Source: an uncultured Paracoccaceae bacterium (lineage in GTDB: Bacteria > Pseudomonadota > Alphaproteobacteria > Rhodobacterales > Rhodobacteraceae). Taken from it: a DNA stretch of 64,000 nucleotides. The translations under genes and the position numbers were made by a program. Positions 44,398-54,388 of this stretch are shown here, in pieces. Every line of letters starts with the position of its first letter. The first letter of the stretch is position 1. Below the pieces are notes generated by a model, which worked only from the letters and a program-made list of their open reading frames with translations, was not told where the DNA came from and did no database searches. Location: NCBI GenBank assembly GCA_947493335.1, contig CANLQO010000001.1, positions 1,302,001 through 1,366,000 of the forward strand, given 5' to 3'.

Positions 44398-44840
44398 CAC
44401 GCAACACGCTTGTTTTTCTCGCTACCGCAGGCTCTGTCGCGCTCATCGCGGGGGCCTTTGTGTTTCAGTTTCTGGGCTACCTGCCCTGTCAGATGTGCCA
44501 CTGGCAGCGCTGGCCACATTACGCCGCCATCGTGATCGGCCTCGCCGCGCTTCAGATCGAGGGCCGCGTCTTGCCCGCTTTGGGCGCATTGGCCGCGGCC
44601 ACCACCAGCGCTTTGGGTGTCTTTCACACCGGGGTCGAGCGGGACTGGTGGGAAGGCCCATCATCCTGCACCGGCGGCGGCAATGCACTCAGCGGCGATC
44701 TTTTGTCGCTCGATGGCCCGCAACTGATCATGTGCGATCAGGTGTCATGGGCGTTTCTGTCGCTCTCCATGCCCAGCTGGAACGCGCTTTTCTCAGCCGT
44801 GATTTGCATTCTCTGGATCATGGCTTACCGGCGGTCCTAA
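44394..44840 (+). CDS. dsbB: Disulfide bond formation protein B
   Basis: A 148-residue four-helix membrane protein with a periplasmic CQMC pair (Cys32, Cys35) after helix 1 and a second pair Cys92 and Cys114 in the second periplasmic loop (SSCTGGG, IMCDQ). These are the two redox pairs DsbB uses to pass electrons from DsbA to quinone. Slightly short, as usual in alphaproteobacteria. No dsbA in the window. It is convergent with the Lrp gene, 15 bases apart. Confidence 0.9.
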   Translation: MTRNTLVFLATAGSVALIAGAFVFQFLGYLPCQMCHWQRWPHYAAIVIGLAALQIEGRVLPALGALAAATTSALGVFHTGVERDWWEGPSSCTGGGNALSGDLLSLDGPQLIMCDQVSWAFLSLSMPSWNALFSAVICILWIMAYRRS

Positions 44841-44855
44841 ACTTCGCGCCGCATC

Positions 44856-45275
44856 TTACCGCCGGGTCGACAATAGCAGGCTCGTCTCGGACCTCGTAAT
44901 TGCGTCAAGCGTGCGGATGCCGGACAGCACCCGGTCGAAATCCTCTAGCGTTTCGGTCCCGATCTCTGCAATCAGATCCCATGTGCCATTGGTCGAATGC
45001 ACCGCCAGCACCGCGGGCATCACGCCCAACGCCTTTTGCACCCGTCCCGCACCCCGGCCTGCAATCTCCAGCATCATCAACCCGCGCACCGGCTGTGGGG
45101 CCACATCCGCGCGGGTCAGCACGGTAAAGCCCGCAATCTCTCCGCCTGCCTGCAGCCGGTCCAGCCGCGCCTTCACAGTGGCGCGTGTTACCCCCAACCC
45201 TTCGGCCAGCGCCGAAAGGCTCGCGCGGCCGTCTCGACGTAACATCGCGATCAGGCGACCATCCATTTCGTCCAT
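44856..45275 (-). CDS. Lrp/AsnC-family regulator
   Basis: A 139-residue feast/famine regulator. N-terminal HTH (MDEMDGRLIAMLRRDGRASLSALAEGLGVTRATVKARLDRL) and a C-terminal RAM ligand domain (GLMMLEIAGRGAGRVQKAL, STNGTWDLIAEIGTETLEDFDRVL). Divergent from the arginase/CtlX/ornithine cyclodeaminase operon across 86 bases that hold repeated TGCGCA sites, so it is almost certainly the local regulator, likely responding to arginine, ornithine or citrulline. Confidence 0.88.
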   Translation of the reverse strand: MDEMDGRLIAMLRRDGRASLSALAEGLGVTRATVKARLDRLQAGGEIAGFTVLTRADVAPQPVRGLMMLEIAGRGAGRVQKALGVMPAVLAVHSTNGTWDLIAEIGTETLEDFDRVLSGIRTLDAITRSETSLLLSTRR

Positions 45276-45290
45276 ATCTAATACTCACTT

Positions 45291-45350
45291 TGCGCAATCT
45301 GCGCACATTATGCGCAATTTGATGGCTTCGCGCACCCCCAATTTCGCGCA
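45291..45350. promoter_or_regulatory. Array of TGCGCA sites, putative Lrp operator
   Basis: The palindrome TGCGCA occurs at 45291, 45300 and 45311, and CGCGCA at 45329 and 45345, in the divergent region between the Lrp gene and rocF. Repeated, near-helically spaced half-sites fit oligomeric Lrp binding. The first site is embedded in TTGCGCAA. Confidence 0.5.
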
Positions 45351-45361
45351 ATCATCCCCTT

Positions 45362-46288
45362 ATGACACATCATTGCATCCTCATTGGCGCCCCGATGGAC
45401 GCCGGAAAGAAGCGCCGCGGTTGCCTCATGGGCCCCGACGCCTATCGCACCGCTGGCCTGGCCGATGCGATCACCGCCCTTGGCCACACCGTCACCGATA
45501 TCGGCAACGTCACCCCCGTTGACGTCACCGTTGACCCGCCCAAAAACCCGGTGGTGCACAAGCTGGCCGAAAACGTGGGCTGGACCATCGCCCTTGCGGC
45601 CGCCGCCGAAGAACACGCACCCAACGGCATGCCAATCTTCATGGGCGGTGACCACGCGCTTGCCCTTGGCACCGTGGCGGGCATGGCCGCCCATCATGCC
45701 AAATCAGACCGCCCGTTCTTTGTGCTCTGGCTTGATGCCCATTCCGATATCAACACGCCGGAAACGACCGACAGCGGCAACCTGCACGGCACGCCCATCG
45801 GCTACGTCACAGAGCGCCCGGGGTTTGAGGCTTTCCCTCCGCTCAAAGCCCCCGTAGATCCCGCCAACATTTGCATGATCGGTCTGCGCTCAATTGATCC
45901 GCCTGAGCACCAGATGCTGCAAGAAATGGCCATCGACGTTGTCGACATGCGCATGATTGATGAGACCGGCATCGCCAAACCGCTGCAGGCCTTCCTCGAT
46001 CGCGTCAAAGCGGCAAATGGCGTGCTGCACGTCTCGCTCGATGTGGATTTCCTTGACCCCTCCGTGGCCCCCGCCGTCGGCACAACCGTTCCGGGCGGCG
46101 CGACCGTGCGTGAAGGCCATCTGGTGATGGAAATGCTCTCGGACAGCGGCGTTGTCGGCTCGCTCGACCTTGTTGAGCTCAACCCCTTTCTGGATGAACG
46201 CGGCAAGACCGCATCCCTGATGGTTGACCTCACCGCCTCGCTCTTGGGTCGCCGCGTCTTTGACCGCCCAACGCGGAGCCATGGATGA
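45362..46288 (+). CDS. rocF: Arginase
   Basis: A 308-residue ureohydrolase splitting arginine to ornithine and urea. Manganese ligands are visible: His98 in GGDHALALG, Asp125/His127/Asp129 in WLDAHSDI, and the two Asp of SLDVDFLDPS. The N-terminal APMDAGKKRRGCLMGPDAYR is that of true arginases rather than agmatinases. The ATG has no strong ribosome site. First gene of the operon; ornithine is handed to the cyclodeaminase two genes on. Overlaps ctlX by ATGA. Confidence 0.92.
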   Translation: MTHHCILIGAPMDAGKKRRGCLMGPDAYRTAGLADAITALGHTVTDIGNVTPVDVTVDPPKNPVVHKLAENVGWTIALAAAAEEHAPNGMPIFMGGDHALALGTVAGMAAHHAKSDRPFFVLWLDAHSDINTPETTDSGNLHGTPIGYVTERPGFEAFPPLKAPVDPANICMIGLRSIDPPEHQMLQEMAIDVVDMRMIDETGIAKPLQAFLDRVKAANGVLHVSLDVDFLDPSVAPAVGTTVPGGATVREGHLVMEMLSDSGVVGSLDLVELNPFLDERGKTASLMVDLTASLLGRRVFDRPTRSHG

Positions 46289-47229
46289 TCCGCAACGTCC
46301 TGCAAGCCCCTACCAGCGTAGTGATGATCCGGCCCCACGCCTTTCGACCCAACGCCGAAACCGCACGGGACAATGCCTTTCAGACCGATGCACCCGGCAC
46401 CGCGCAGGACATCGCCGCGCAGGCGTTGGCAGAGTTTGACGCCAGCGTGGACCTGATCCGGCAACACGGCGTCACCGTCCATGTCTTTGACGACGACGGC
46501 AGCCGGGACACCCCCGACAGTGTCTTTCCCAACAACTGGTTTTCGACGCATCCGGGGGGTCTTGTCGGGATCTACCCGATGCACGCCACCAGCCGTCGGC
46601 GCGAGCGGCGCAGCGATGTGATCGACATGCTCAAATCGCACTACCGCGTGGAAACCGTCCACGACTTTTCCGGGCTGGAAGCGGACGGGCTGGCGCTCGA
46701 AGGCACCGGTGCGATGGTGCTCGACCACATTGGCCGCATGGCCTTTACCGTGACCTCTAACCGCGCGGACCCCATCGTGCTGGAACGGTTCTGCACCTAT
46801 TTCGGCTATGAACCTATCGCCTTTGCTGCCGCTGATGCCGCAGGCACCGCCGTCTATCACACCAATGTGCTGATGTGCATCGCCACCGATTTCGCGCTCG
46901 TCGGTCTGTCGATGATCACTGACCCCACCCGCCGCGACGTGGTGGTGCAGCGGCTGCAAGACACAGGCCGCGATGTCATTGACCTGTCCGAGGCGCAGAT
47001 CGGTGCCTTCGCCGGAAATGCCATCGAACTGACCGGGACCGCAGGCCGCGTCCTCGTCCTGTCACGAACCGCATACGACAGCCTGACACCAGCGCAGCGC
47101 GACATCATCAGCGCAAGCGCTGCACTCGTTCCCATCACCGTCCCCACCATCGAACACGCGGGCGGCTCGGCCCGCTGCATGATTGCGGGCGTCCACCTGA
47201 CCCCCCGCCCAAACCGGAGCATCGGATGA
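46285..47229 (+). CDS. ctlX: Citrulline hydrolase, CtlX-type amidinotransferase fold
   Basis: A 314-residue member of the guanidino-group modifying superfamily. The substrate-binding PDSVFPNNWFSTHPGG, EGTGAMVLD and the C-terminal GGSARCMIAG with catalytic Cys298 are visible. This matches CtlX (citrulline utilization hydrolase) proteins, which are thought to release ammonia and carbon dioxide from citrulline, giving ornithine. Position between arginase and ornithine cyclodeaminase fits: both feed ornithine. Overlaps on both sides (ATGA and ATGA). Confidence 0.82.
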   Translation: MIRNVLQAPTSVVMIRPHAFRPNAETARDNAFQTDAPGTAQDIAAQALAEFDASVDLIRQHGVTVHVFDDDGSRDTPDSVFPNNWFSTHPGGLVGIYPMHATSRRRERRSDVIDMLKSHYRVETVHDFSGLEADGLALEGTGAMVLDHIGRMAFTVTSNRADPIVLERFCTYFGYEPIAFAAADAAGTAVYHTNVLMCIATDFALVGLSMITDPTRRDVVVQRLQDTGRDVIDLSEAQIGAFAGNAIELTGTAGRVLVLSRTAYDSLTPAQRDIISASAALVPITVPTIEHAGGSARCMIAGVHLTPRPNRSIG

Positions 47230-48284
47230 ACAAGATGACCACACTCACCCCTTCAAAACTCGCCTATGTCCCCTTCGTCTCCGTCGACAACATGATGCGG
47301 CTGATCCATCACATCGGCATCGGCCCAATGTTGCGGGACCTCACTGACGCGATCACCGAAGACTTCGCCCGATGGGAGCTTTTCGACAAAACCCCACGCA
47401 TCGGCAGCCATTCGGACGTGGGCGTGATCGAACTGATGCCCACCTCGGACGGCGAGCTTTACGGTTTCAAATACGTCAACGGCCATCCCAAGAATATGAA
47501 GGAAGGCCTGCAAACCGTCACCGCGTTTGGCCTGCTTGCGGATGTCGATTCCGGCTATCCGGTGCTGCTGTCCGAGATGACGATGCTAACCGCCATGCGC
47601 ACAGCCGCAATGTCCGCCGTCGCCACCAAGGCGCTCGCCCGGCCCGACAGCCGCGTCATGGCGATGATCGGCAATGGCGCGCAGTCCGAATTTCAATCCC
47701 TTGCCCTGCAGGCTGTCTGCGGCATCGACACCATCCGGCTTTATGACATCGACCCCGCCGCCACGGCCAAGGCGATGACGAACCTCGCCGGAACGGGCCT
47801 GACACTCGTCCCCTGCAAGACCATTGAAGAGGTGATCGAGGGTGCGGACGTCATCACCACCGCCACCGCTGACAAGGACATGCAGACCATCCTGACCGAC
47901 AACCTTGTTGGCGCAGGCGTCCATATCAACGCCATCGGCGGTGACTGTCCGGGGAAGACAGAACTGCATCGCGACATCGTCGCGCGTTCAACCGTCTTTG
48001 TGGAATATCCACCACAAACCCGGATCGAGGGTGAGATCCAGCAGATGGACCCGGATCACCCCGTAACCGAACTTTGGCAAGTGTTAACGGGCGCAGCCAC
48101 CGGACGGTCCTCGGCCAATGAGGTTACTCTTTTTGACGGCGTTGGTTTCGCGATCGAGGACTTTTCGGCTCTGCGTTATATTCATAACAAAATCAAAGGG
48201 ACAGACTTCTATCTTGATCTTGATTTTGTGGCAGACCCGGATGATCCGCGTGACCTTTTTGGGATGCTCCAGCGCGCAGGTTAA
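47226..48284 (+). CDS. ocd: Ornithine cyclodeaminase
   Basis: A 352-residue NAD-dependent enzyme of the ornithine cyclodeaminase/mu-crystallin family converting ornithine to proline and ammonia. It has LLSEMTMLTAMRTAAMSAVATKALARPDSR, the Rossmann segment MIGNGAQSEFQSLA, INAIGGDCPGKTELH and EVTLFDGVGFAIED. Third gene of the arginine/citrulline operon, so the operon converts arginine or citrulline into proline. Confidence 0.92.
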   Translation: MNKMTTLTPSKLAYVPFVSVDNMMRLIHHIGIGPMLRDLTDAITEDFARWELFDKTPRIGSHSDVGVIELMPTSDGELYGFKYVNGHPKNMKEGLQTVTAFGLLADVDSGYPVLLSEMTMLTAMRTAAMSAVATKALARPDSRVMAMIGNGAQSEFQSLALQAVCGIDTIRLYDIDPAATAKAMTNLAGTGLTLVPCKTIEEVIEGADVITTATADKDMQTILTDNLVGAGVHINAIGGDCPGKTELHRDIVARSTVFVEYPPQTRIEGEIQQMDPDHPVTELWQVLTGAATGRSSANEVTLFDGVGFAIEDFSALRYIHNKIKGTDFYLDLDFVADPDDPRDLFGMLQRAG

Positions 48285-48370
48285 CGGCGGTTAAGAAACT
48301 GGTATGCACAGGTTGTGTATTGTTTGCGCATGGGATGCAGATGGATTGTGGATCCCACGCTCATAGTTAA

Positions 48371-48637
48371 TCAGTGATAGGTGAACTCACCTGTCACATG
48401 CCGCCATTCACCCGGCCCGATCATCTTGCGATGGCAAAAACGCACCGAATGCAACGGCCCCTCAATCTCATCGCGCCAGAACGCGATGAACCCCAACAGC
48501 TTCGCGTGATCGGGGGCAAGGTCGTAATCCTGCCAGACGAACGTATTGATAACATGCGGAAAATCCGGCAGATGATAGAACATCTCTGCTGTGGTCAGCC
48601 CGTAGCCCTTCAACATCAGTTCGGTTTCTGTGGTCAT
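48371..48637 (-). CDS. usg: Usg family protein
   Basis: An 88-residue protein beginning MTTETELMLKGYGLTTAEMFYHLPDFPHVINTFVWQDYDLAP and ending with EGPLHSVRFCHRKMIGPGEWRH. This is the alphaproteobacterial Usg family, named for a gene next to the Caulobacter trp genes; function unknown. GGAG seven bases before ATG 48637 decides the start. Divergent from gyrA; no trp genes nearby. Confidence 0.8.
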   Translation of the reverse strand: MTTETELMLKGYGLTTAEMFYHLPDFPHVINTFVWQDYDLAPDHAKLLGFIAFWRDEIEGPLHSVRFCHRKMIGPGEWRHVTGEFTYH

Positions 48638-48824
48638 GTGCCTGCTCCATACTTTTTGATGGCTTTGCAGAAAATTCAAACACAGACAGATTAATTGTCA
48701 ATGAAAACAGCTTGTTATCGCTCTCCTCTTGTGGCTGCCAACGGCATGGGACATCGGGCATTGCACCCCATATCCGGTGTCTGATATGGTTTGACGAACA
48801 AAATATAGCAAACAGGCCACCAGC

Positions 48825-51575
48825 GTGAGTGACACTCCGGAAACCCCTGAAAACGATGAAGAAATGCCGCCAGAGCGCCCTGCATACGATGGGCCCACGG
48901 TTTCTATCATCGACGAAATGCGCACGTCCTATCTGGACTACGCCATGTCGGTCATCGTGTCCCGCGCCATTCCGGACCTGCGCGATGGCCTGAAGCCGGT
49001 GCACCGCCGCATCCTTTACGCGATGCACGAAACCGGAAATTCTCATGATAAATCATACCGTAAGTCGGCCCGGCCGGTGGGCGACGTCATGGGGAAATAC
49101 CACCCGCATGGTGACTCTGCGATTTACGAGGCTCTGGTCCGAATGGCGCAGGATTTCTCCATGTCGCTGCCGCTTCTGGATGGTCAGGGCAACTTTGGTT
49201 CGATGGACGGCGATAACGCCGCCGCCATGCGCTATACCGAAGTCCGCATGGACAAACCGGCGGCTTACCTGCTGGCGGATATCGACAAGGACACGGTCGA
49301 TTTTCAGGATAACTACGACGGCAAAGACCGTGAACCCACTGTTTTACCTGCACGTTTTCCCAACATGCTGGTCAATGGTGCCGGCGGTATTGCGGTCGGC
49401 ATGGCCACCAATATCCCGCCCCATAATCTGGGCGAAGTAGTCAACGCAACCCTCGCCCTGATCGACGAACCGGACCTTTCCGTTGAACAATTGATCGAAT
49501 ATGTGCCCGGCCCTGATTTCCCAACCGGTGGCATCATGCTGGGCCGCTCTGGCGCGCGCAAAGCCTATCTTGAAGGCCGCGGCAGCGTCATCATGCGCGC
49601 CAAAACGCACACGGAAGAACTTCGTAAGGATCGCTGGGCTATTGTGATCACCGAGGTGCCCTATCAGGTCAACAAGGCCGCGATGATCGACAAGATCGCA
49701 GAGGCCGCCCGCGAAAAGCGGATCGAAGGCATCGCCCATGTGCAGGACGAATCTGACCGCAACGGCGTGCGGGTTGTCATCGAACTCAAGCGCGACGCCA
49801 CCGCAGAAGTCGTTCTAAATCAACTGTTTCGCTTCACGCCGATGCAGACGAACTTTGCCTGTAACATGCTGGCGCTGAATGGGGGGCGGCCCGAGACGCT
49901 GACGCTGCGCGGGTTCCTGACCGCGTTCATCGACTTCCGCGAAGACGTGGTTGCCCGCCGCACGGCCTTTGAACTGCGCAAGGCGCGTGAACGGTCCCAC
50001 ATCCTGTGTGGTCTTGCCGTCGCGGTCAGCAACATTGATGAGGTCGTCAACACCATCCGCCAATCCGCTGATGCCGCAGAGGCCCGCGAAAAGCTGATGA
50101 CGCGCCGCTGGCCTGCGGCAAGCATCCTTGATTACATCAAGTTGATCGACGATCCGACCCACACCGCCAATGACGATGGCACCTATAATCTGTCTGAAAC
50201 GCAGGCCCGCGCGATCCTTGAGTTGCGGCTGCAACGCCTGACCCAGATCGGCGTCAAGGAAGTCACCGACGAACTTGAAGAATTGGCAGCTAAGATCAAG
50301 GAATACCTTGAAATTCTTGGCTCGCGTGACCGTATCATGCAGATCATCCGTGATGAGCTGAACGAGGTCAAAGAGCTGTTTGCCGTGCCACGCCGGACAG
50401 AGATCGTCGACTGGTCGGGCGACATGGAAGACGAAGACCTGATCGAGAAAGAGGACATGGTCGTCACCGTGACCTCTGGCGGTTACATCAAGCGCACCGC
50501 CCTGGCCGACTTCCGGGCGCAGCGGCGCGGTGGCAAAGGCCTCGCCTCGATGCAAACGAAGGAAGAGGATGTCGTCACGACCCTGTTCGTGGCCAATACC
50601 CACACCCAACTGTTGTTCTTCACCACCGAAGGCATGGTCTACAAGCTTAAGACCTGGCGCTTGCCGTTGGGGTCACGGACCGCAAAAGGCAAAGCCATCG
50701 TCAACATCCTGCCGATCCCGACAGGCGTGACGATTGCGGCCATCATGCCGGTCGACCGGCCAGAAGATGAATGGGACGACCTGCAAGTCGTCTTTGCCAC
50801 ATCTGCTGGAACTGTGCGCCGTAATGCCTTGTCCGACTTCACAAATGTGAAATCGAACGGCAAGATTGCGATGAAGTTTGAAGGCGAACATGAGGGCACG
50901 ACCCTGATCAACGCGCGCATCGCATCCAACGATGATGACGTGATGTTGGTGACCAATTCAGGCCGTGCGATCCGCTTTCCGGCCACGGACGTGCGGGTCT
51001 TCAACTCTCGCGCCTCGGTCGGTGTGCGCGGCATCAAGCTGAATGGCGATGACAAGGTCGTTTCGATGTCGATCATCCGCCACTTTGATGCCGAAGCTGA
51101 AGAACGTGCTGCCTACCTCAAAATGCGCCGCGCAATGGCCGGGCTCGCTGATGATGCGGAAACCGACGACGACGAAGATGTCGTGGCCGGCGCGATCAGC
51201 CAGGAACGCTATGCCGAAATGTCGGCGGCGGAAAACCTTATCCTGACGATCACTTCAAAAGGATCCGGTAAGCTGTCGTCATCACATGATTATCCCGTTC
51301 GGGGTCGTGGTGGCATGGGCGTTGCGGCGATGGACAAGGCGATGCGCGGCGGGCCACTTGTGACGTCTTTCCCGGTCGAGATGTCCGACCAGATCATGCT
51401 TGTCACCTCTACCGGGCAATCCATTCGGGTCCCGATTGATGGGATCAGTTTCCGCAGCCGGGGTGCGGGCGGCGTTAAGGTCTTTGACACGGCAAAGGGC
51501 GAAGAGGTCGTCAGCGTTGCATGGATCGCGGATCAGGGTGACGAAGAAGCCACAGGGGATGCGCCAGAGGCATAA
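48825..51575 (+). CDS. gyrA: DNA gyrase subunit A
   Basis: A 916-residue type IIA topoisomerase breakage-reunion subunit. Catalytic Tyr137 is in AMRYTEVRM. The quinolone region reads [10 protein letters not shown] with Ser98 and Glu102 at the positions equivalent to E. coli Ser83 and Asp87, so the serine is wild type. The GyrA box QRRGGKG marks it as gyrase rather than ParC. The C-terminal beta-pinwheel carries an acidic insertion (ETDDDEDVV) common in alphaproteobacteria. Start is GTG 48825. Confidence 0.97.
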   Translation: MSDTPETPENDEEMPPERPAYDGPTVSIIDEMRTSYLDYAMSVIVSRAIPDLRDGLKPVHRRILYAMHETGNSHDKSYRKSARPVGDVMGKYHPHGDSAIYEALVRMAQDFSMSLPLLDGQGNFGSMDGDNAAAMRYTEVRMDKPAAYLLADIDKDTVDFQDNYDGKDREPTVLPARFPNMLVNGAGGIAVGMATNIPPHNLGEVVNATLALIDEPDLSVEQLIEYVPGPDFPTGGIMLGRSGARKAYLEGRGSVIMRAKTHTEELRKDRWAIVITEVPYQVNKAAMIDKIAEAAREKRIEGIAHVQDESDRNGVRVVIELKRDATAEVVLNQLFRFTPMQTNFACNMLALNGGRPETLTLRGFLTAFIDFREDVVARRTAFELRKARERSHILCGLAVAVSNIDEVVNTIRQSADAAEAREKLMTRRWPAASILDYIKLIDDPTHTANDDGTYNLSETQARAILELRLQRLTQIGVKEVTDELEELAAKIKEYLEILGSRDRIMQIIRDELNEVKELFAVPRRTEIVDWSGDMEDEDLIEKEDMVVTVTSGGYIKRTALADFRAQRRGGKGLASMQTKEEDVVTTLFVANTHTQLLFFTTEGMVYKLKTWRLPLGSRTAKGKAIVNILPIPTGVTIAAIMPVDRPEDEWDDLQVVFATSAGTVRRNALSDFTNVKSNGKIAMKFEGEHEGTTLINARIASNDDDVMLVTNSGRAIRFPATDVRVFNSRASVGVRGIKLNGDDKVVSMSIIRHFDAEAEERAAYLKMRRAMAGLADDAETDDDEDVVAGAISQERYAEMSAAENLILTITSKGSGKLSSSHDYPVRGRGGMGVAAMDKAMRGGPLVTSFPVEMSDQIMLVTSTGQSIRVPIDGISFRSRGAGGVKVFDTAKGEEVVSVAWIADQGDEEATGDAPEA

Positions 51576-51675
51576 TGCTGCGCGCATCCTGATGATTTGC
51601 TTGTCAGATTCTTGGTGAGCGCCTAAATTGGCCGCAAGGGACGCCAAAAGTCCCATGGAAAATTGAGGCGAGCAA

Positions 51676-52353
51676 ATGTTCTATAAAGCAGCAATCGCTG
51701 CCGCTGCGATCGCAGTGGTCAGCACCCCCGTTTTTGCCCAGGGATTTACCGGGGGCGAATTGGGCATTGAATACAATACCTTCGTTGATGATTTCGACAT
51801 TGATGGCGTGTCATACAACGGCGCGGTTGAATTTGCGATTAACCGCAATATCGGCTTTGGGCTCGACATCGACAAATTTGACATTGGCGATGGCGGATCT
51901 GACCCCCGTGTCACACTGCACGGCATCTATCACCTGAGTGATCGGGCCTCGGTCGGCGCGTTCTATTCAGAATCGCCCGGCGTTGACATCAGCAATGCGT
52001 CCTTCGGTATCGAAGGCGGAACCGCTCTTTTTGGCGGCGATGTGGGCGGCTACATCGGATCGCAAGAAGTTGGTGACGAAGATGTTCTGATCTTCGGTCT
52101 CGATTCCAAGACGCCGGTTTTCAACCAATTTGCGGTGTTCACGGATTTTGACCTTGTCGGCAATAACGATATTGCGGCCGCCACAAGTGAATTGGGCGTC
52201 AGCTATCAAATGCAGAACGGGCCAGAGTTCTATGGCCAATATGGTCGGTTGTCCGCTGCGACCGGTGGCGGGTCTGCCAGCACTGACTACATCGGCATCG
52301 GCGCGCGCATTACCTTTGGCGCCACCCGTGGCACAACATTTGAGGGGCGTTGA
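51676..52353 (+). CDS. Probable outer-membrane beta-barrel protein
   Basis: A 225-residue protein with a signal peptide (1-21, STPVFA before QGF). The rest alternates hydrophobic and polar residues with many Gly, Asp and Phe/Tyr, as in an 8-10 strand barrel (VEFAINRNIGFGLDIDKF, TDYIGIGARITFG near the end). The penultimate strand and final GRITFG-like pattern support an outer-membrane protein. Family not identified. GAGGCGAGCA before the ATG is a usable ribosome site. It ends 39 bases before trmFO. Confidence 0.7.
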   Translation: MFYKAAIAAAAIAVVSTPVFAQGFTGGELGIEYNTFVDDFDIDGVSYNGAVEFAINRNIGFGLDIDKFDIGDGGSDPRVTLHGIYHLSDRASVGAFYSESPGVDISNASFGIEGGTALFGGDVGGYIGSQEVGDEDVLIFGLDSKTPVFNQFAVFTDFDLVGNNDIAAATSELGVSYQMQNGPEFYGQYGRLSAATGGGSASTDYIGIGARITFGATRGTTFEGR

Positions 52354-52392
52354 CCCCTTTGCAAGATCGCTCATGCCCGCTAGATCACGGGC

Positions 52393-53748
52393 ATGAGCAA
52401 AACACTGAACATCATTGGCGGCGGCATGGCCGGGTCAGAAGCCGCATGGCAGGCCGCGAACGCGGGCCTCAACGTCATCATCCACGAAATGCGCCCAAAG
52501 GTCGGCACCTTTGCCCACCGCACCGGCAATCTGGGCGAGATGGTGTGTTCAAACTCTTTTCGCTCTGACGATCATGAGCAAAACGCCGTGGGGCTTTTGC
52601 ATTGGGAAATGCGGCAGGCCGGTGGGCTGATCATGGAGATGGCCACCAAGCACCGGTTGCCCGCCGGTGGTGCGCTGGCGGTTGACCGCGACCCATTTGC
52701 CGAAAGCGTGACCGCCGCGCTCAAGTCTCACCCGAATATCGCGGTGTCTTATGAAGAGGTGACAACCCTGCCCGATAACGGCCACTGGATCGTCGCCACT
52801 GGGCCACTCACCTCGGGCAATCTGGCAGAAGCAATCCGGGCGGAAACGGGTGCCGAACAACTCGCATTCTTTGATGCAATCGCACCCATCGTCTATTTCG
52901 ACAGCGTCAACATGGACGTGGCCTGGATGCAGTCACGCTATGACAAGGGTGAGACCGAGGCAGAGCGCACCGCTTATCTGAATTGCCCGATGACCAAGGA
53001 TCAGTATGAGGCCTTTATCGACGCGCTACTGGCCGCAGACAAAACCGAGTTCAAAGAGGGCGAGACCGCCAAGTATTTTGATGGCTGTCTCCCGATCGAG
53101 GTGATGGCGGAACGGGGGCGCGAAACGCTGCGCTTTGGCCCGATGAAACCCATCGGGCTGACAAACGCCCACGATCCTGACAACAAGGCCTACGCCGTCG
53201 TGCAATTGCGCCGCGACAATGCACTGGGGACGCTTTACAATATCGTGGGCTTTCAGACCAAGATGAAGTACGGCGCGCAAAAAGCTGTTTTCAATATGAT
53301 TCCCGGGTTGGAGAAGGCAGAGTTTGCACGGTTGGGCGGGATTCACCGCAATACCTTCATCAATTCACCGACGCTGCTGGATGATGAAATGCGGCTACGT
53401 TCTCGGCCCAATATTCGGTTCGCCGGGCAAATCACCGGGGTTGAAGGCTATGTCGAAAGTGCCGCGATGGGACTGCTTGCGGGACGCATGGCCGTGGCAG
53501 AGCTGACCGGCGCAAGTCTGCCCGCTGTCCCCGAAACAACTGCCATGGGCGCGCTTGTGACCCATATCACTGGCGGTGCAGACGCCAAAACATTCCAGCC
53601 GATGAATGTGAACTTTGGCTTGTTCCCGCCGCTTGACGGCATGAAGGGCGGACGCAGGGGCCGCAAGGAACGCTACAAGGGCTACACCGATCGGGCGAAG
53701 GCCGATTGGGCCGCCTGGTTGGGGCAGATGGCGCTGGACGTGGCTTAA
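52393..53748 (+). CDS. trmFO: TrmFO, folate-dependent tRNA U54 methyltransferase
   Basis: A 451-residue flavoenzyme forming ribothymidine at tRNA position 54 using methylenetetrahydrofolate. FAD loop [17 protein letters not shown] at about 7-23, [46 protein letters not shown] and [20 protein letters not shown] are all diagnostic. Full length. It follows the outer-membrane gene closely and precedes a methyltransferase gene by 22 bases. Confidence 0.96.
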   Translation: MSKTLNIIGGGMAGSEAAWQAANAGLNVIIHEMRPKVGTFAHRTGNLGEMVCSNSFRSDDHEQNAVGLLHWEMRQAGGLIMEMATKHRLPAGGALAVDRDPFAESVTAALKSHPNIAVSYEEVTTLPDNGHWIVATGPLTSGNLAEAIRAETGAEQLAFFDAIAPIVYFDSVNMDVAWMQSRYDKGETEAERTAYLNCPMTKDQYEAFIDALLAADKTEFKEGETAKYFDGCLPIEVMAERGRETLRFGPMKPIGLTNAHDPDNKAYAVVQLRRDNALGTLYNIVGFQTKMKYGAQKAVFNMIPGLEKAEFARLGGIHRNTFINSPTLLDDEMRLRSRPNIRFAGQITGVEGYVESAAMGLLAGRMAVAELTGASLPAVPETTAMGALVTHITGGADAKTFQPMNVNFGLFPPLDGMKGGRRGRKERYKGYTDRAKADWAAWLGQMALDVA

Positions 53749-53770
53749 GCCCACAGTTTACGCTGACATC

Positions 53771-54388
53771 ATGAGCGACAAAAAAGACGTGATGAAACCG
53801 CAGCTTTGGACGCCGCGCCCGGTTGAAGAAACCATGCAAGTCTACGCCGACTGGGCCGCAACCTATGACGCTGACGTTGGCAAGCGCGGCTATCATACGC
53901 CTGACAGGATCGCCGCCGCCCTGCCCGATTTTGCGGAAACGAAGACCCTGATGCTGGACTTTGGCTGCGGCACCGGCCTTTCGGGACTGGCATTGCGCGC
54001 CAAGGGGTACGACAGACTGCACGGCACGGATATTTCGCCTGAAATGCTGGCGCAGGCCGAAGCACGCGGCGTCTATGCCAAGACCTGGCTGTCAGAACCC
54101 GGTGCCTTAACCTTTGGCAAGGGCACTTATCCAGTTATCCTTGCCGTTGGCGTAATCAGCCTTGGTGCGGCCCCGGCTGACCTGCTTTCACCCCTTGTCG
54201 ACAAGCTAGACACCGGCGGTCTTCTGGTTTTTTCCTATAACGATCCGACGCTTGCGGACCAAAGCTATATCAACGCGCTTGATGATGCCGTGGCCAGTGG
54301 CAGGGTTGAGGTCGCATTTCGTGAACACGGGGCCCACTTGGACGACGTTGGCATGGGGTCCGATGTGATCATCCTGCGCGCCCGGTGA
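53771..54388 (+). CDS. Class I SAM-dependent methyltransferase
   Basis: A 205-residue Rossmann-fold methyltransferase. Motif I is LDFGCGTGLSGLAL, with acidic LHGTDISPEML next. The N-terminus EETMQVYADWAATYDADV is typical of small-molecule or tetratricopeptide-linked methyltransferases of the WBSCR27/putative TPR group. Substrate unknown. Overlaps gluQRS by GTGA, so it is co-translated with it. Confidence 0.8.
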   Translation: MSDKKDVMKPQLWTPRPVEETMQVYADWAATYDADVGKRGYHTPDRIAAALPDFAETKTLMLDFGCGTGLSGLALRAKGYDRLHGTDISPEMLAQAEARGVYAKTWLSEPGALTFGKGTYPVILAVGVISLGAAPADLLSPLVDKLDTGGLLVFSYNDPTLADQSYINALDDAVASGRVEVAFREHGAHLDDVGMGSDVIILRAR

